Notes: generated by a model not told the origin, from the sequence alone. 64,000 bases of DNA from Colletotrichum lupini (GCF_023278565.1 NC_064677.1:2046001-2110000), one strand, 5' to 3'; shown: positions 1 to 11,499, counted from the first letter of the stretch. A program made the numbers and translations.

Positions 1-1506
1 CATCCCAAGGGTGGTTCAAGAGACAGACATGCCCGCGACGAGGCGGCAGAAGAAGAAGCGACGAACCGGAAATACGAAGCCGCCATGTGCTACCTGCGAG
101 GCATCTGCTATGCCAAGCAGAACGCCTTTGACCGGGCCAAGGAGTGCTACAAGGATGCCGTGCGGATCGACGTGCAGTGCTTCGAGGCCTTCCAGCAGCT
201 CATGACCAACGCTCTGCTGTCTCCCGACGAGGAGTGGGCATTCCTCGAGTCGCTTGACTTTGACGCCATTAGCGTTTCCGGGGATGTATCGTCGTCGCAA
301 GAGGCGGCAGAGTTCACAAAGATGTTGTACACAACGCGGCTGTCAAAGTATAGGGAACCTTCGGCATTCACCGCGGCGTGCGACTCTCTGTCGACGCACT
401 ACCGTCTGGCGGACAACCCGGATCTCCTCCTCGCCAAGGCCGACCTCCTCTACACGCAGTGCCGGTATAGAGACGCCCTCGCTATCACCGAGTCCATTCT
501 GCAGGACGACAAGTACAACTTTAGCGTCCACCCTCTGCATCTGGCGTGTTTGTATCAGCTCAAGATGAAGAATGCGCTCTTCTTGGTGTCTCACGACCTG
601 GCGGACAACCACCCAGAGGAGCCCTGCTCGTGGTTGGCCGTGGGCATATACTACTTTGCGATTGACAAGATTGCGGAAGCCCGTCGGTATTTCAGCAAGG
701 CCAGCATGATGGACGCACACTTTGGCCCTGCATGGATCGGCTTCGCACACACATTTGCCGCCGAGGGCGAGCACGACCAGGCCATCTCTGCGTACTCTAC
801 AGCAGCGAGGCTCTTCATGGGGACACATCTGCCGCAGGTCTTCTTGGGCATGCAGAACCACGCTCTCAACAACATGACACTAGCCGAGGAGTTCCTCAAG
901 ACGGCCTACGGTCTGTGCAAGACGGACCCCCTACTATTGAATGAGATGGGCGTCGTCAAATACCACCAGGACAAGCCGCAAGAGGCTGTCCAATTTTTCC
1001 GGGCGGCACTCAAGATCGCCGCCGACATTGACTCTGACCCGCAAGCGTGGCTGGCGCCGAGGACGAACCTGGCACACGCGTACCGTCGCCTGCGGCTCTG
1101 GAAGGACGCACACATGGAGTTCGACGAGGTCCTGCGACAGGGCGGCAAAGACGCGACGATATTTTGCGCGAAAGCGCTCATTTACCTCGAAGAGGGACGC
1201 CCAGAAAAGGCCGTCGTGCCATTGCATGAGGCGCTCGCGATCAATCCACAAGACAGCATAGCTACTGAACTATTAAACAAGGCCCTGGAAGAGACGTCCA
1301 CGATTGACGTTGCCGAGGGCGACGAGCTGGAGGCGTTTAAGCAGGAGCTCGAGATGGGCAAGGCGGCCGCCAGGGAGCGCATATCCAACAAGCTCCCGAA
1401 GTTGCGGCGGGATGCCAAAGGCAAGGCCAAGGTCGGCCGGCCGAGGGTGCTCATGGACGAGGACGAAAAAGGCGAAAGCATGATGGAGATGACTGATGAT
1501 GATTAG
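1..1506 (+). CDS. cut9: Anaphase-promoting complex subunit Cut9/Cdc16 (APC6), 5' truncated
   Basis: TPR scaffold subunit of the APC/C, the ubiquitin ligase that targets securin and mitotic cyclins for destruction in the nucleus. The frame is open from base 1, so the N-terminus lies outside the window; about 501 residues are visible and end at TAG 1504-1506. Successive 34-residue TPR units run through the whole chain. Stretches such as WLAVGIYYF, FGPAWIGFAHTFA and EGEHDQAISAYSTAARLF closely match fission yeast Cut9. The C-terminal tail after the last TPR is charged and ends in an acidic DDD. No intron is needed in the visible part. Family assignment rests on recognised sequence and is firm; the internal ATG at 85 is not the real start. 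Confidence 0.93.
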   Translation, partial: HPKGGSRDRHARDEAAEEEATNRKYEAAMCYLRGICYAKQNAFDRAKECYKDAVRIDVQCFEAFQQLMTNALLSPDEEWAFLESLDFDAISVSGDVSSSQEAAEFTKMLYTTRLSKYREPSAFTAACDSLSTHYRLADNPDLLLAKADLLYTQCRYRDALAITESILQDDKYNFSVHPLHLACLYQLKMKNALFLVSHDLADNHPEEPCSWLAVGIYYFAIDKIAEARRYFSKASMMDAHFGPAWIGFAHTFAAEGEHDQAISAYSTAARLFMGTHLPQVFLGMQNHALNNMTLAEEFLKTAYGLCKTDPLLLNEMGVVKYHQDKPQEAVQFFRAALKIAADIDSDPQAWLAPRTNLAHAYRRLRLWKDAHMEFDEVLRQGGKDATIFCAKALIYLEEGRPEKAVVPLHEALAINPQDSIATELLNKALEETSTIDVAEGDELEAFKQELEMGKAAARERISNKLPKLRRDAKGKAKVGRPRVLMDEDEKGESMMEMTDDD

Positions 1507-2033
1507 CCCGGCGCGGCAGTACTGTTATCTGGCGTGGGGTCCACCAGTATAGATATCGGTTAATGACAACAAACCTATGAATACCAACCCGTGAATCTCG
1601 ATCAGCTCTGCTTTTGGTGGTGAGTTCAGCTAAGCAACGTGGCTTTGGGAGTCATGCCACTGTGGGTTTAGTCTGGCGCCGTGACGAATGCGATTGACCC
1701 TATTCGTCGGGGATGCCTCGCATTCGCTCGCTAGCGTGGGATTCCGCGGCGGGACGATACCCCGGCGCGCTGACAGAGTCGGGGGGATTGCTGTCGTTCG
1801 TTGCCGACCGGGTCCCGCTAGATCGGGAGACGCGGCCGCATGGGGGCTGGTGGCTTGCGAGTTGTGATATAAGGTGCCTTGGGGTCTAGGGAGAAGACAC
1901 AGCAAGTGACCATCAGCCAGCATCTCTTGGCCTCTTGCGAACAATTGTGTGTGCCGGCGAAGTTCTCCCTGGAATCAATCAGCAGCCTATCAATTTCGAC
2001 AAACCATCTTCTCGACGAGAAAAGAAATAAACC
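1507..2033 (+). other. Intergenic; promoter and leader of the 2034 gene
   Basis: No coding signal. A TATAAGG motif at 1868-1874 lies 160 nt before the ATG at 2034, and the stretch between has the A/C-rich, G-poor look of a fungal leader just before AAACCATGTC. The first part is the 3' flank of cut9. Confidence 0.5.
1868..1874 (+). promoter_or_regulatory. TATA-like box upstream of the 2034 gene
   Basis: TATAAGG, 160 nt upstream of the ATG. This implies a leader of about 130 nt. Assigned by position and consensus only. Confidence 0.4.
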
Positions 2034-2645
2034 ATGTCTCGCTATTTCCCCCACACAGCCTACGCAGAAGACCAGCCCCTCGCGGGCACGATCCTCACAG
2101 TCCACGTTCTCACGCGTGGCTACACAACCGGCACGGTAGTGGGTCTCGGCGTCGCGGCCGCGAGTGGAGCCGCTCGCCGACTCCGCGGCACAAAGCCCGT
2201 GCCAGCCACCGCCGTCGCCGGTACCCCGTTCTCCACATCGGCAACGACAGCACTCCGAAGCGCAGGCGGACTACGCACCCTCCTTCGTAAATCAGGCACC
2301 GCCAGCGCTGTCGGCCTAGGCCTCACCGGCGTCGCCACGGTGGCGAGGATGTACGGCCGCGAGGACATTGAGTGGCGCGACCGCGCGTGGAGGCTGATGG
2401 AGAGCCGGAGCCAGCTGGAAGTGGACGACTGGACGTACGGTGGTGCGGCTGCGGGTGTTGCGGCGCTTGGAATTGCGAGGGCGGCAGGTGTGAAGGGTAG
2501 CGCGCTCGGTGTGAGAGTTGTTGCTGGTGCTGCTGGGTTGGGGAGTCTTGCGGGCACGGTTGGGTATATGATTTGGAGGTACGGTGTGCATGGGGGAAAG
2601 TATTCCGAGTATGTCGGTCCCGAGGCTGCGTTGTCGAGGGTGTGA
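2034..2645 (+). CDS. Small alanine/glycine-rich membrane protein, family uncertain
   Basis: 203 residues, single exon, start ATG in good context (AAACCATGTC). The N-terminus MSRYFPHTAYAEDQPLAGT is polar and is followed by four Ala/Gly/Val-rich segments: about residues 22-45, 85-110, 137-155 and 160-182. These look like paired short membrane helices separated by a charged central stretch (REDIEWRDRAWRLMESRSQ). This layout resembles small mitochondrial inner-membrane proteins. A DUF1757-type or complex-I accessory assignment crossed my mind, but I cannot support it from sequence alone. Codon use and the TATA motif upstream argue that it is a real gene. Confidence 0.7.
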   Translation: MSRYFPHTAYAEDQPLAGTILTVHVLTRGYTTGTVVGLGVAAASGAARRLRGTKPVPATAVAGTPFSTSATTALRSAGGLRTLLRKSGTASAVGLGLTGVATVARMYGREDIEWRDRAWRLMESRSQLEVDDWTYGGAAAGVAALGIARAAGVKGSALGVRVVAGAAGLGSLAGTVGYMIWRYGVHGGKYSEYVGPEAALSRV

Positions 2646-3061
2646 GATTCTCGTGGTTTGAAGAATTTGTTTGCTGCGAGGCCTGTACTTTAGATAGATC
2701 AATACCCCAAATGGATTTGCTTACCTGGACTACGCCGCAACGTCTTGGCAATGTGTGCTAGTGTTGTAAAGCGGCCGCCTGACTTTGTGACATGGCGGAC
2801 AACTTCGATTGGTTCGCTGCTGACAAGCGTGTTTTTGTGCTGGTGGACTCCGCCTTGGTATAGTCTGGAGGAAGCTGGTGCCTAGTTAGTGATGAGGGGC
2901 GGCTCGGTGGCGATCCCCAGTGTGTGACAGACGACCCCTTAAGTAGCAGCTCGTAAGCTTCTTGACAAGTCTAACAAGTGTCAGCGAGTGTCTTCAACCA
3001 AGTGACTGAGCCTCACCGGTTAGAAATCTCGAGCCTGTGACATGATGGCTGAAAGGTTAGG
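2646..3061. other. Intergenic between the membrane protein and HET genes
   Basis: No convincing coding sequence. It holds the terminator side of the 2034 gene and the promoter of the HET gene; nothing distinctive seen. Confidence 0.5.
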
Positions 3062-5316
3062 ATGGCTCAAACGCCGCTGGATATCAAGACTGACGAATCC
3101 AGCTCAACTCCCTCGCAGACTGTGTCGAGCACCGCGCAGTCTAATGACATTTCAGACTGCGAAATCTGCCACCAAATCTGGACCCGTCTCACGACGTCTC
3201 CTAGCGGCAAATACCACGATACTGTCAATCTAGGCTCCTTTGAAGAAGCCCTCTCTTCGAAATGCAGCAGACATGTACCCATTGTCAGGATGTTCCACGA
3301 GCTTGCAGTAAATCAAGGCAACTCAAAAGCCTCGACTCTGCCGATGTGGGCATCAGATTCCCTCGAACAGGTGCGCTCCAGCTCACAGAAAACATCAAGA
3401 CCGGCGGCCGATACGCCGACCTCTTGCTTGTGAAAAGGGACTCCATTCCGAGCCACCCGGGTATCGCTCGCATCCTAGACCCAGAATGGATCGATACCAG
3501 CGTCGTGACACCCTGGAAGCAGCAATGCGCGTCCTCCCACGGCCCCAAATGCGCCAATCCCGTCAAGATCTGGCCGATTCGTCCAGCCTGGGTGGTAGAC
3601 ACCGAGAGGCGATGCATCGTCCCAGGAGACGGTTGCGAATCGTACGTCACGCTGAGCTACCGCTGGGGCAAGACGCCCGGATTGCACATCCTCGGTGACA
3701 CAATCTCGAAGCTCCAAACGCCTGGCGCCATTGACGACCCTTTTATCGCTTCCCAGCTCGCCCCCATGGTGCGTCACGCCGTGCACCTCACCTCCGTCAT
3801 TGGGGAGCGGTACCTCTGGGTCGACACCCTCTGCATCAACCATGCCCGGGCAGAAGAGAGCAATCAGCAGCTCCAGCTTATGGCCGCCATCTTCGCAAAC
3901 GCTTCACTCACCATCGTCGCACTCGATGGTGATGCCGAGGACGGCTTTCCCGGTCTGCGGGGCGTATCATCGCCCAAGGACCAAGCGGACCAAGGCGAAG
4001 ACGAAGGTTGGAGCCCAATACCCTTTGGCGACGAGCAGTTCATCCGCGACAAGAACAATGTCTTCAGCCTGAGTCACTGGGGAGCCTATCACGAGCGCGC
4101 GTGGACATACCAGGAGTTCAAGATGTCCCCACGGCGACTCATCGTCAGTAATCATTCTCTGCACTGGATGTGTCAGTGCAGCGTATGGGAGGAGCAACTT
4201 CACCTTGGCGTTGAGGCTGGCAAGTACATTGATCCCCGCTTAGGCGAGATCATGCGCGGGATGCCAAATCTCGACTCCTTGGCCAACATCGTTGTAGACT
4301 ACAACCCGAGAGCTCTGACATACGACGAAGATGCCCTGCCCAGCATCAGCGGTCTCTTACACGTCATCAGTCGGTGCTTCTCGGGCGGCTTCCTCTATGG
4401 CATCCCGGAGATGTACTTTGAAGCGGCACTCGGTTGGACGCCATACTGGTGCCACACCGATCTCCGACGACGGACTGTCTCTGATCGCCCTACTGCGAGC
4501 CAACTCGGTCCATGTGGTCTTCCGTCTTGGTCGTGGGTGGGTTGGGAAGGTCTCGTCTCCGTCGGGCGCAATGAAGCCGGTCCAGCGAATCCTCTGGCTT
4601 ACTCAATCAGAGAGACAATCCCCATCACCACGTGGTACGCCTGCGCCACACCGACATCAGCGCAGAGAAGAAAAATCAGATCCTCCTGGTTCGAGAATCG
4701 CCAGGCGTACAAGGACTTTACTCGGCCCTTGCCTCCAGGGTGGACTCGACAAGAGATTCCTGGACATGGCGAGGAGGGGGACGTACTGCTTTATCCCGAT
4801 GGGTGCGACAAGTATACTTTTAGACACAGTAGCATGTCTGACCACGACGATGAGCACCCGTGGTACTGGCCTTTCCCCGTGCCGGACATTCAGGAGTCGA
4901 CTCAGCCGTTCATGCCGGAACAGACGCTGTATATTAGCTGCGATACCCGCCGCGCCCGCGTGTCTGCTTTTCAGGCAGACGAACACAATGACGTCTCGCT
5001 CTATAGGGAGGAGAAAAAGATTGGAGGGTTGCGATTGCACAATAAAGGTCAACTCGAAAGCTTTCCCCAGCTAGATGCCGGCTGGGCTGCTGCGAAGGAG
5101 GTCGAGTTGGTTGCCATCTCCCGTGTGCGAAACTACAAAAAGACCTTTGATGAGACGATCAAACGCTACACGCACCCGTTCACGGCTTCAGAGGTGTATA
5201 GCGTGCTGTGGGTGGAGTGGATCGACGGGGTTGCGTACCGCCTCGCGAGTGGCCATGTCGACAAGACTGCGTGGGAGGGGCTGCCTCTAGAGGATGTGTC
5301 TTTGATTCTGGGGTGA
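3062..5316 (+). CDS. HET-domain (heterokaryon incompatibility) protein, one intron or a frame break near 3.3 kb
   Basis: HET proteins trigger cell death or growth arrest after fusion of incompatible fungal cells. Core HET motifs are present: YVTLSYRWG, then LWVDTLCIN, then AAIFANASLTIVALDGD and HERAWTYQEF. Downstream is a variable region with WSWVGWEGL. The N-terminal part (MAQTPLDIK... with a DCEICHQIW cysteine motif) is in a different frame from the rest. A GTAAAT...CTCCAG intron at 3308-3381 (74 nt, phase 0) joins them into 726 residues. However, the part of that intron read in the downstream frame also looks HET-like (VGIRFPRTGALQL), so a 1-nt frameshift is the alternative. The frame after 3382 is intact to TGA 5314-5316. 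Confidence 0.85.
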
Positions 5317-5376
5317 GCTGTACTCTATCTGGTATCCTATATCGCTCTAGATCCAATGTCTGCTATACATGTCATC

Positions 5377-7698
5377 TTACAGCTTCTCCTTACCGGCGAG
5401 CAACTCCTCAATCTTGGCGAACTGGTAGTAAAAGTCCAGACTCTGCGGGTTGAGGAGCGTGCCACTTGGCTTGATGGTCCGGCCCGATACAATCTGCTTC
5501 ACCGGGAGCTCGACCTTTTTGAGGTTGACCGTCGTCTGTTTTGTTAGCGTGCTTCGTAGACAGGGAACCTCTGGACTTACTGGTATCTCCGGCGTCTGAA
5601 AGATGTACTTGGGCACATGTCTCTTGGTCAACTCTTTCTGAATCTTGTCCTTGACCTCAGCCACCAGCTGGCGGTCAAATTTCTCGCCCTCGCGCATCAT
5701 CAGGAAGAGCATGACGCTCTCGTCGTTGTCAGTGGGGCGCCTCTGCCCAACACACAGGCTGTCGACGACCTTGATTGAAAAGTTGCGCTCAATGACTGCG
5801 TAGATTTCGGCACTGCCAAAGCGAACACCACTGGGGTTGAGCACACCGTCAGCACGCCCGAGGAAGGAAATGTTGCCCGTCTTTGGGTGGATGGAGCAGA
5901 AGTCGCCGTGTGCCCAGACGTTATCAAAGCGAGCAAAGTATGCCGAGTGATACTTGGAGCCTGGAGCGGCAGAGGCGAAGTTGGATGAGCTTGGTGACAG
6001 TTTCGGGGGTGCCGAGTCGCCCCAGAGGAAGCATGGGATGTTGGGGAAGGCGGCTGTGGCGACGAGCTCACCAGGTGTTCCGTTTGGCACGGCCTCACCA
6101 GGTCCGTCGGGCAACTGGGCTTCGTAGATGGCGATGGGAACGCCAAGGGATGGGCCTTGGGTGCCACCCACGTAGACGGGGTCCAACGGGTTCTCCATAC
6201 CGAAGCAGCCAGCCTGCAAGTGTCAGTAAAGATGTTTGGAATGAGTGGGAGACTTACAATGTCGGTGCCACCAGAAATGTTGGCAAGGTGAACATGTTTC
6301 GGGAACCCTGCATCGTAGAACCATTCGAACAACTGATCAGAGAGAACCATGCCTGTGCTAGTCACAATCTTCAGCGAGCTAAGATCCGTCACCTCCCGCG
6401 GGCTAATCTTATTCTTGGCGACCTCAAACATCCACCTGGGGCTGATGCCCAGTTTTGTCACCCGCTGCTCGCCGAGGATGCGGATGAATGACTTGAGGTC
6501 GGGGACGAAAGGCGAGCCATCGTACATTACGACACGGGCTCCCGATAACAGGGCGGCAACATTAGCGAGGTACATGATCCAGCCGGTCGTGGTATACTGC
6601 AGAGTGACGGACTCGGGTGACATTGACTCGTGCAGGCGGCCTTCTTTGAAGCTGTTAAGCATGACGCCGCCGACGGTGTGCACGATAGCCTTGGGGATAC
6701 CCGTGGTGCCAGACGAGTAGTAGATGAGGAACGGTGCGTGGAAGGGGATACGCGTGAATGACGGTGCTGCTGAGGTGGAGGAGCCAAGGAACTTGGACCA
6801 CGTCTCGGTCTTGGGGATCGAGGACACATCGTAGGGCTTGGAGAAGCGTGGGATCGATACGAGACCAGAGAAGGAAGGACACGAGCCCATGCCGGAGACG
6901 ACCTCGGCCATCTTGTCTCGAAGGTCGGCCGTCTTGCCGTTGTACACCGTGGCGTCGTCAAAGAAGATGAACTGGCGTGTGTGAGTGCAGTTCTAGGAGG
7001 TGGGGAGTGACATACCTTGGGATCGACCTGCGTGGTCCTCTGCAGGATGCCCTTGACGCCCATATCCGTGGACGAACTGCTAAAGATGCCGCCCAACCAT
7101 GTCGTCGCCACGAACACCAGCAGCGTCTCGATAGAGTTGGCACCGACGAGAATGACGCGGTCTCCCTCCTTGACGCCTCTTGCTTTCAGGGCTGCTGCCA
7201 GACGACCTGCATCACGACGGAGCTCGCCCCAGGTGAGGTTGCGTACATCACCGCGGTTACCTTCTCGAATCTCGGTGACGGCAACTTTGTCGTCTTCCTT
7301 ACCCTCGGTGCCGTGGTGGTCGGCCGCATCAGACGAACCTCGCGTGAAGAGGAGGTTCTCGGCCCAATTGAGACGCACACCAGGGAACCACTTGGGGATG
7401 GCGTCTATCGTGAGCGATTCATCCACAACAGAGGTTGGACGCCCTTCGTGGATCAAATTGGCGTAGTCAAAGAGATGGCCATAGAACGTGGCGCGGTTGG
7501 CTACTGTCCAGTTGTGGAGGTCGTTAAAGGTCTGGAGTCGTGTAAGCGGACGGACTAACATTTGGGGGGGAATCGGGGCATACTGACCTTGAGCTGGAGG
7601 TTAAACTTGGAATTGACCGATTGTAGATATTGGTACATTTGTGTGCTCTTGGGATCCGGGTGCTCCCAGAGCTTGCGGGGGATCTCGTGGGTGTCCAT
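5377..7698 (-). CDS. Acetoacetyl-CoA synthetase (acetoacetate-CoA ligase), five exons
   Basis: ATP-dependent ligase that turns acetoacetate into acetoacetyl-CoA, a cytosolic route for ketone body use in sterol and lipid synthesis. Exons, in transcript order: 7698-7588, 7531-7016, 6971-6258, 6213-5581, 5535-5377. All four introns (44-56 nt) are GT-AG and phase 0, giving 710 residues, normal for the family. Visible motifs: N-terminal LWEHPDP and DLHNWTV; the AMP-binding P-loop YSSGTTGIPKAIVH; ISGGTDI; the adenylate motif FGRADGVLNPSGVRFGSAEIY (seen with LGRADG); and a C-terminal TVNLKKVELPVKQIV segment carrying the lysine region. The last intron is 45 nt, has a GCTAAC branch site and no stop, so its retention would keep the frame. 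Start chosen because MDTHEIPRKLWEHPDP precedes the first splice site in good context. Confidence 0.95.
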
Positions 7699-8419
7699 GA
7701 TGTTTGTTCCCTTTCTTGTGTCGAATTAAAGGTGTGATGTTGGGACAAGAGCTGTCATTCGGAGTTGGGTGGATGAGATGAGGGAAGGGACGACCAGGGA
7801 AGACGGGTCCGTGGGGAGGTTGGGGTATATCGGGGAGTTTGGCGCGCTTCCCCAACGCCCAGGGTGGACTTGCCTCGGGTTGTGGAATTACGGGGAATGC
7901 GGGGTTGGCGGCCCGAGCCAACATGCCGAGAGGGGCCGATCCGGCCCGCTTGGCGTGACCGTGACGGGATGCCGATCAACGACCTTGCATTCTACAAAAG
8001 GTTGAGTCAGCTACAGTAATCGCGGAGAGGAAGACCACGACACGAGCAGTGCTAATCCAGGGGATCTTCAGCGCAAATAATAGGCTCCAATACTTTCTTG
8101 GATGTTTCGCAGCAGACACTTGTCCGAGAGACCCCACTACCTACCTTGGGCGATTGAGCAACAAAGGCGTTAGCACGATGAAAAGGAATAGGGAGTAGCT
8201 TCTTCCAGTCAATAAAACAGTAGCTTGATGTACTGGGTATCAAGCTCAGTTGAGGTTTGACGATAGCCGCTTTGCATGTGCAGAGCATGCTTGACGCGAT
8301 TCCATTCCACCTGGTGAAGGGGTAGCGCTCAAGGCGAACATCGGTAGGACAGTTACTTTCATGTGGCACCTTCTTTTTTTCAGATTTATTTTATTCAGCA
8401 ACTCGTCGATATTATACTC
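7699..8419. other. Intergenic; promoter side of acetoacetyl-CoA synthetase
   Basis: No coding signal that I can support. It is GC-rich next to the synthetase start and AT-richer beyond about 8.0 kb, with a T-rich run near 8368-8400. Confidence 0.5.
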
Positions 8420-9935
8420 TCAAAAGTTCTGCATGATCCTCCATGCCCATTCCTTTGCTTCTTGGGCATTATACTTGGTCTGTCCGTCGCCGTTGTACAC
8501 AAGCCACCTTATTGGTACCGACATCTCAATATCTTCAGGTGAGAGATTTGAGATAGTCTTTCCAAGCTCAGTCGTCCATCGGTGACAGTTGAAGTACGTG
8601 TCGACCATCGCTTGCCATCGCGCTGGTTTCAAGAATCTGGTGTCTACAAGGTTGTCGAATATGATGCGACTGAGCTTCAAAGCTGCTCATTCTCGGCTTG
8701 ACGACGAGACGAGGCCATCGTTGCGTCATGTTCCTCCAGTGCCTCGGCCAGCTTTTCCTTTTCCGCAATTTCCTTGTATGCTTGAAAAGCCTCAACTCTG
8801 GCCTTCTCGTTGTGGCTTCGGACAAACTCACCCAGAGTTGCCACCTGACCATCCGCGACACTCTGGGACCAGGCCTTGAGAGCGTTCCAAGACTCTGGGT
8901 AGGAAACGATGTAGCCGTAGTCGTCTTTCATGTCGTTCTTCACAATGACCAGGAAGGTTGCCTCGTCGTGGTCAATCCAGCAAAGACGAAGTCTCGCATC
9001 GAGCATCTTGTTGACCTTGGCCATCTGTCCTGCGTTGCGGTAGATGTATTTGGCCGCGTCGGGACTGAATCGATCGGGAACTCGGACTTCGAAAGGGTAT
9101 CCATCCTTGTCGAGGAGTATCTTGTCGCCTCCGCAATCTTCCCAGTACTCCTTGAGGTCCTTTCTTGCCGCCAAGACCATTGACTCGAACTTGCTGGGTG
9201 GCAAGTTCACGACGGGGGCACTAGGCGCGGGCGTGGGCGTGGGCGTGGGCGTTCCAGGGTTTGCTGCTCCCGGTTGGAGCGGAGAGAGCATGTTGGGTGC
9301 ATTGGCAGGAACCGCTGGATTCTCGTGTCCGTCATTCTGGGGCTCGATGTCCTCCACCTGGGCGTCCTTCTTGGGAGACTCTGCTGCTCCGACTGCGGGA
9401 GAGGCCGCCGACACTTTCTTCTTGGGAATTCTGTGCTTGTTGTGCTCGTAGTAGATGGGGTGATTGGCCTTGAGGTAGTTGGAGTAGCCCACGTCAAGTT
9501 CCTCGATGAAATTCTAGGGCGGCGTGAGTCCCAGCGTGTGAATAGGCTTCTTCAATTGAATATCTGGACTAATTAGTTATCTGGAGCGGCAGACGGTTCG
9601 TGTAACTCACTGGTCTTCTTGTAGAACTCTCGCATAGCCCGGTACTTGATCGCGCTTGTGCCCATCCAGATCCAACCATTGCTCTGGAACCATGGGTACA
9701 GCTGGCGTACCATCTCCGGCCAGGCTGCTTTGAGGTTCATGCCCTCAAGCATGAAGTTCTGACCACCGGTGATCAGGATGAGTAGTTGGTTGCAAGCGTC
9801 CGTCTCGCTCTCGTCAGCCAAGTTCCGGTCACCAATGGATGGAATCCAGTCCACAGCGCGATTAGGGTTTGGGGCGCCGACTGCGCGGAACAGCGGCGCG
9901 GGGTTGTCGCCATTGTTGCCCGCAATGGACGCCAT
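8420..9935 (-). pseudogene. Broken hypothetical gene: in-frame TAG plus a downstream frame change
   Basis: Exon 1 (9935-9611) encodes MASIAGNNGDNPAP... with WFQSNGWIWMGTSAIKYRA. A GTGAGT...GTCCAG intron (9610-9564, 47 nt) joins it in frame to exon 2, which reads NIQLKKPIHTLGLTPP, meets TAG at 9516-9514, then continues as NFIEELDVGYSNYLKANHP and on to 8677. This holds a proline-rich linker with PTPTPTPAP and a helical KEIAEKEKLAEALEEHD region. A third open stretch in another frame (about 8680-8420, LKLSRIIFDNL to WAWRIMQNF) looks like the original C-terminus. No GT-AG solution removes the TAG or joins the last piece. I do not recognise the family. It could be a young pseudogene, or a gene affected by sequence errors. 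Confidence 0.55.
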
Positions 9936-10412
9936 TTTTATCGTGAAGATCGATAAAAAAGCAGCCTTTTCGGTTTTGATGTGATGAGAGAAGAGTGGAA
10001 ACGTGGGAGAGAGGAAAGGAAATGGGTGAATGTGAGATAGACGCGGTGCCCGTTTCGATATGGGCCCACAAATTTGGCGGTGTCTTTTGGATTCTCAAAC
10101 CCTATGTGATGACTTGGTTGACACTCTACTGTTGGGGCGGTGACCTCTTAGACGCGCTTTAAATGAGTGAATAAACAGAATTCTCGTTGAATCGACGGGG
10201 CAGTTGACGACACTTGAGGTTGCTGTGGGTAGCAGTACCAGACGACGTCACGCCGGTTACATTCTTCACGAGCAAGGCAAATGTTGCACGAGATACTTTT
10301 CACAACGAGTCATCTTCACGCGGTTATGGTAGAATGTGTCAAGCGATTATTTCATTGACCGAATGGAGCTACTCTGTGTCGCCTCCCCCTTGATGCCCCC
10401 GAATGATGTAGC
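9936..10412. other. Intergenic
   Basis: Upstream region of the broken gene and 3' flank of the 10.4-10.8 kb gene. It has an AT-rich stretch with a GATCGATAAAAAA run just before the start at 9935. No gene seen. Confidence 0.45.
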
Positions 10413-10790
10413 TCAATCCTCCTCGCGCTTGGTGCTGGCGCCGGGCTTCTCGGAGACAACGGATCCCTTGGCGATGATGCCAGGCTTCTTGGTATTCTCG
10501 AGGGTGTTGATACCGACTGCCTCGACGTCCAGCTCCTCGACGACGGTGATCTTGAAACGCTTATTGTTTTTTTTTTCTTTCTTTTGCGAACCCTGGGCCT
10601 GCCAATTCTTGTGGAAATAATTCAATGCTTTCTTGCCGTTGTTCGCCTGGATGTAGATTTTCTTGTCGGCGTCGACCACGACTTCTTCATCTGAATCGAA
10701 GCGACTGACTATCTCTTGCAAGTCCTCAATGTCTACAAAGTACAAATTAGAACTGCTGTTATCTTGGATGCTTGAAATTGGCTTCGCCAT
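10413..10790 (-). CDS. Small lysine-rich hypothetical protein
   Basis: 125 residues from ATG at 10790 (MAKPISSIQDN). The first half is acidic (SRFDSDEEVVVDADKK). The middle, YIQANNGKKALNYFHKNWQ, is followed by a basic run KKEKKNNKRFK encoded by a ten-A homopolymer. A weak TTTGTAG acceptor-like site lies inside, so the first 20 residues may be intronic or belong to another exon. No family recognised. Protein-like composition is the main support. Confidence 0.4.
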   Translation of the reverse strand: MAKPISSIQDNSSSNLYFVDIEDLQEIVSRFDSDEEVVVDADKKIYIQANNGKKALNYFHKNWQAQGSQKKEKKNNKRFKITVVEELDVEAVGINTLENTKKPGIIAKGSVVSEKPGASTKREED

Positions 10791-11499
10791 CACATGACCG
10801 CACCAGATACTGAAGAAAGGTGGACTAAGAGCCGTGCAATGACCTTGGTTCTATTCGTCAGATTCAAGTTAACTGCGAGTCCATATCCAACCTGCCTTAG
10901 GCACCCATAGGCACCCTCGTTCGTTTGTCTGGGTCATTTCCACTGTTCGTGGTACGGACGGGATTTGCACGACATCAGAGCCGTTGGGCTCTCTGGTATG
11001 CTTGTGATGTTGGAGGGGAATAGAGGACTGTTGCTCTTCCCATTTCGGATTGCCATATAATAGCAGGATTCTTGGTACCAAATTTGAGTCTCTAGTTCCA
11101 TAGAAACCCCTGGGCTGTTCTAGCAATGGATACGGTAACGATCCGGTGTCGTCGGATTTGTCTGTAAGTTCCGGTTCAGACCCCCGTTGAAGTCCGTGAG
11201 GCGCCGGATGTCTGTCCAGTCGGATTTATTCCTGAGATGCCTCTTTCGGCATGTGGGGCGGTGCTAATCAACGCTCCCGTCCTCCAGCGGCAGGTTCTCC
11301 ACTTCAGCGACAGGAGGAATTCTCTAGCGAAAGCGCGTATGCTTCCTCCAACTACGGTATGCCACGCATGGCTGGGTTGCCAACAACGATGTGACCACCA
11401 TTGTTTGCTTCTAGGTGTTGTCAAGAAACCTCGTCGGGAGCATTTCGACAGCACATTCTTGCAGGAAATGGTCAAAGAGGACTGGGTCTCCCTCGGGTA
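10791..11499. other. Intergenic, no supported gene
   Basis: Short open frames on both strands but no domain, splice pattern or codon signal I trust. Parts nearest 11.5 kb may be further, less recognisable sequence of the adjoining decayed duplicate. Confidence 0.4.
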
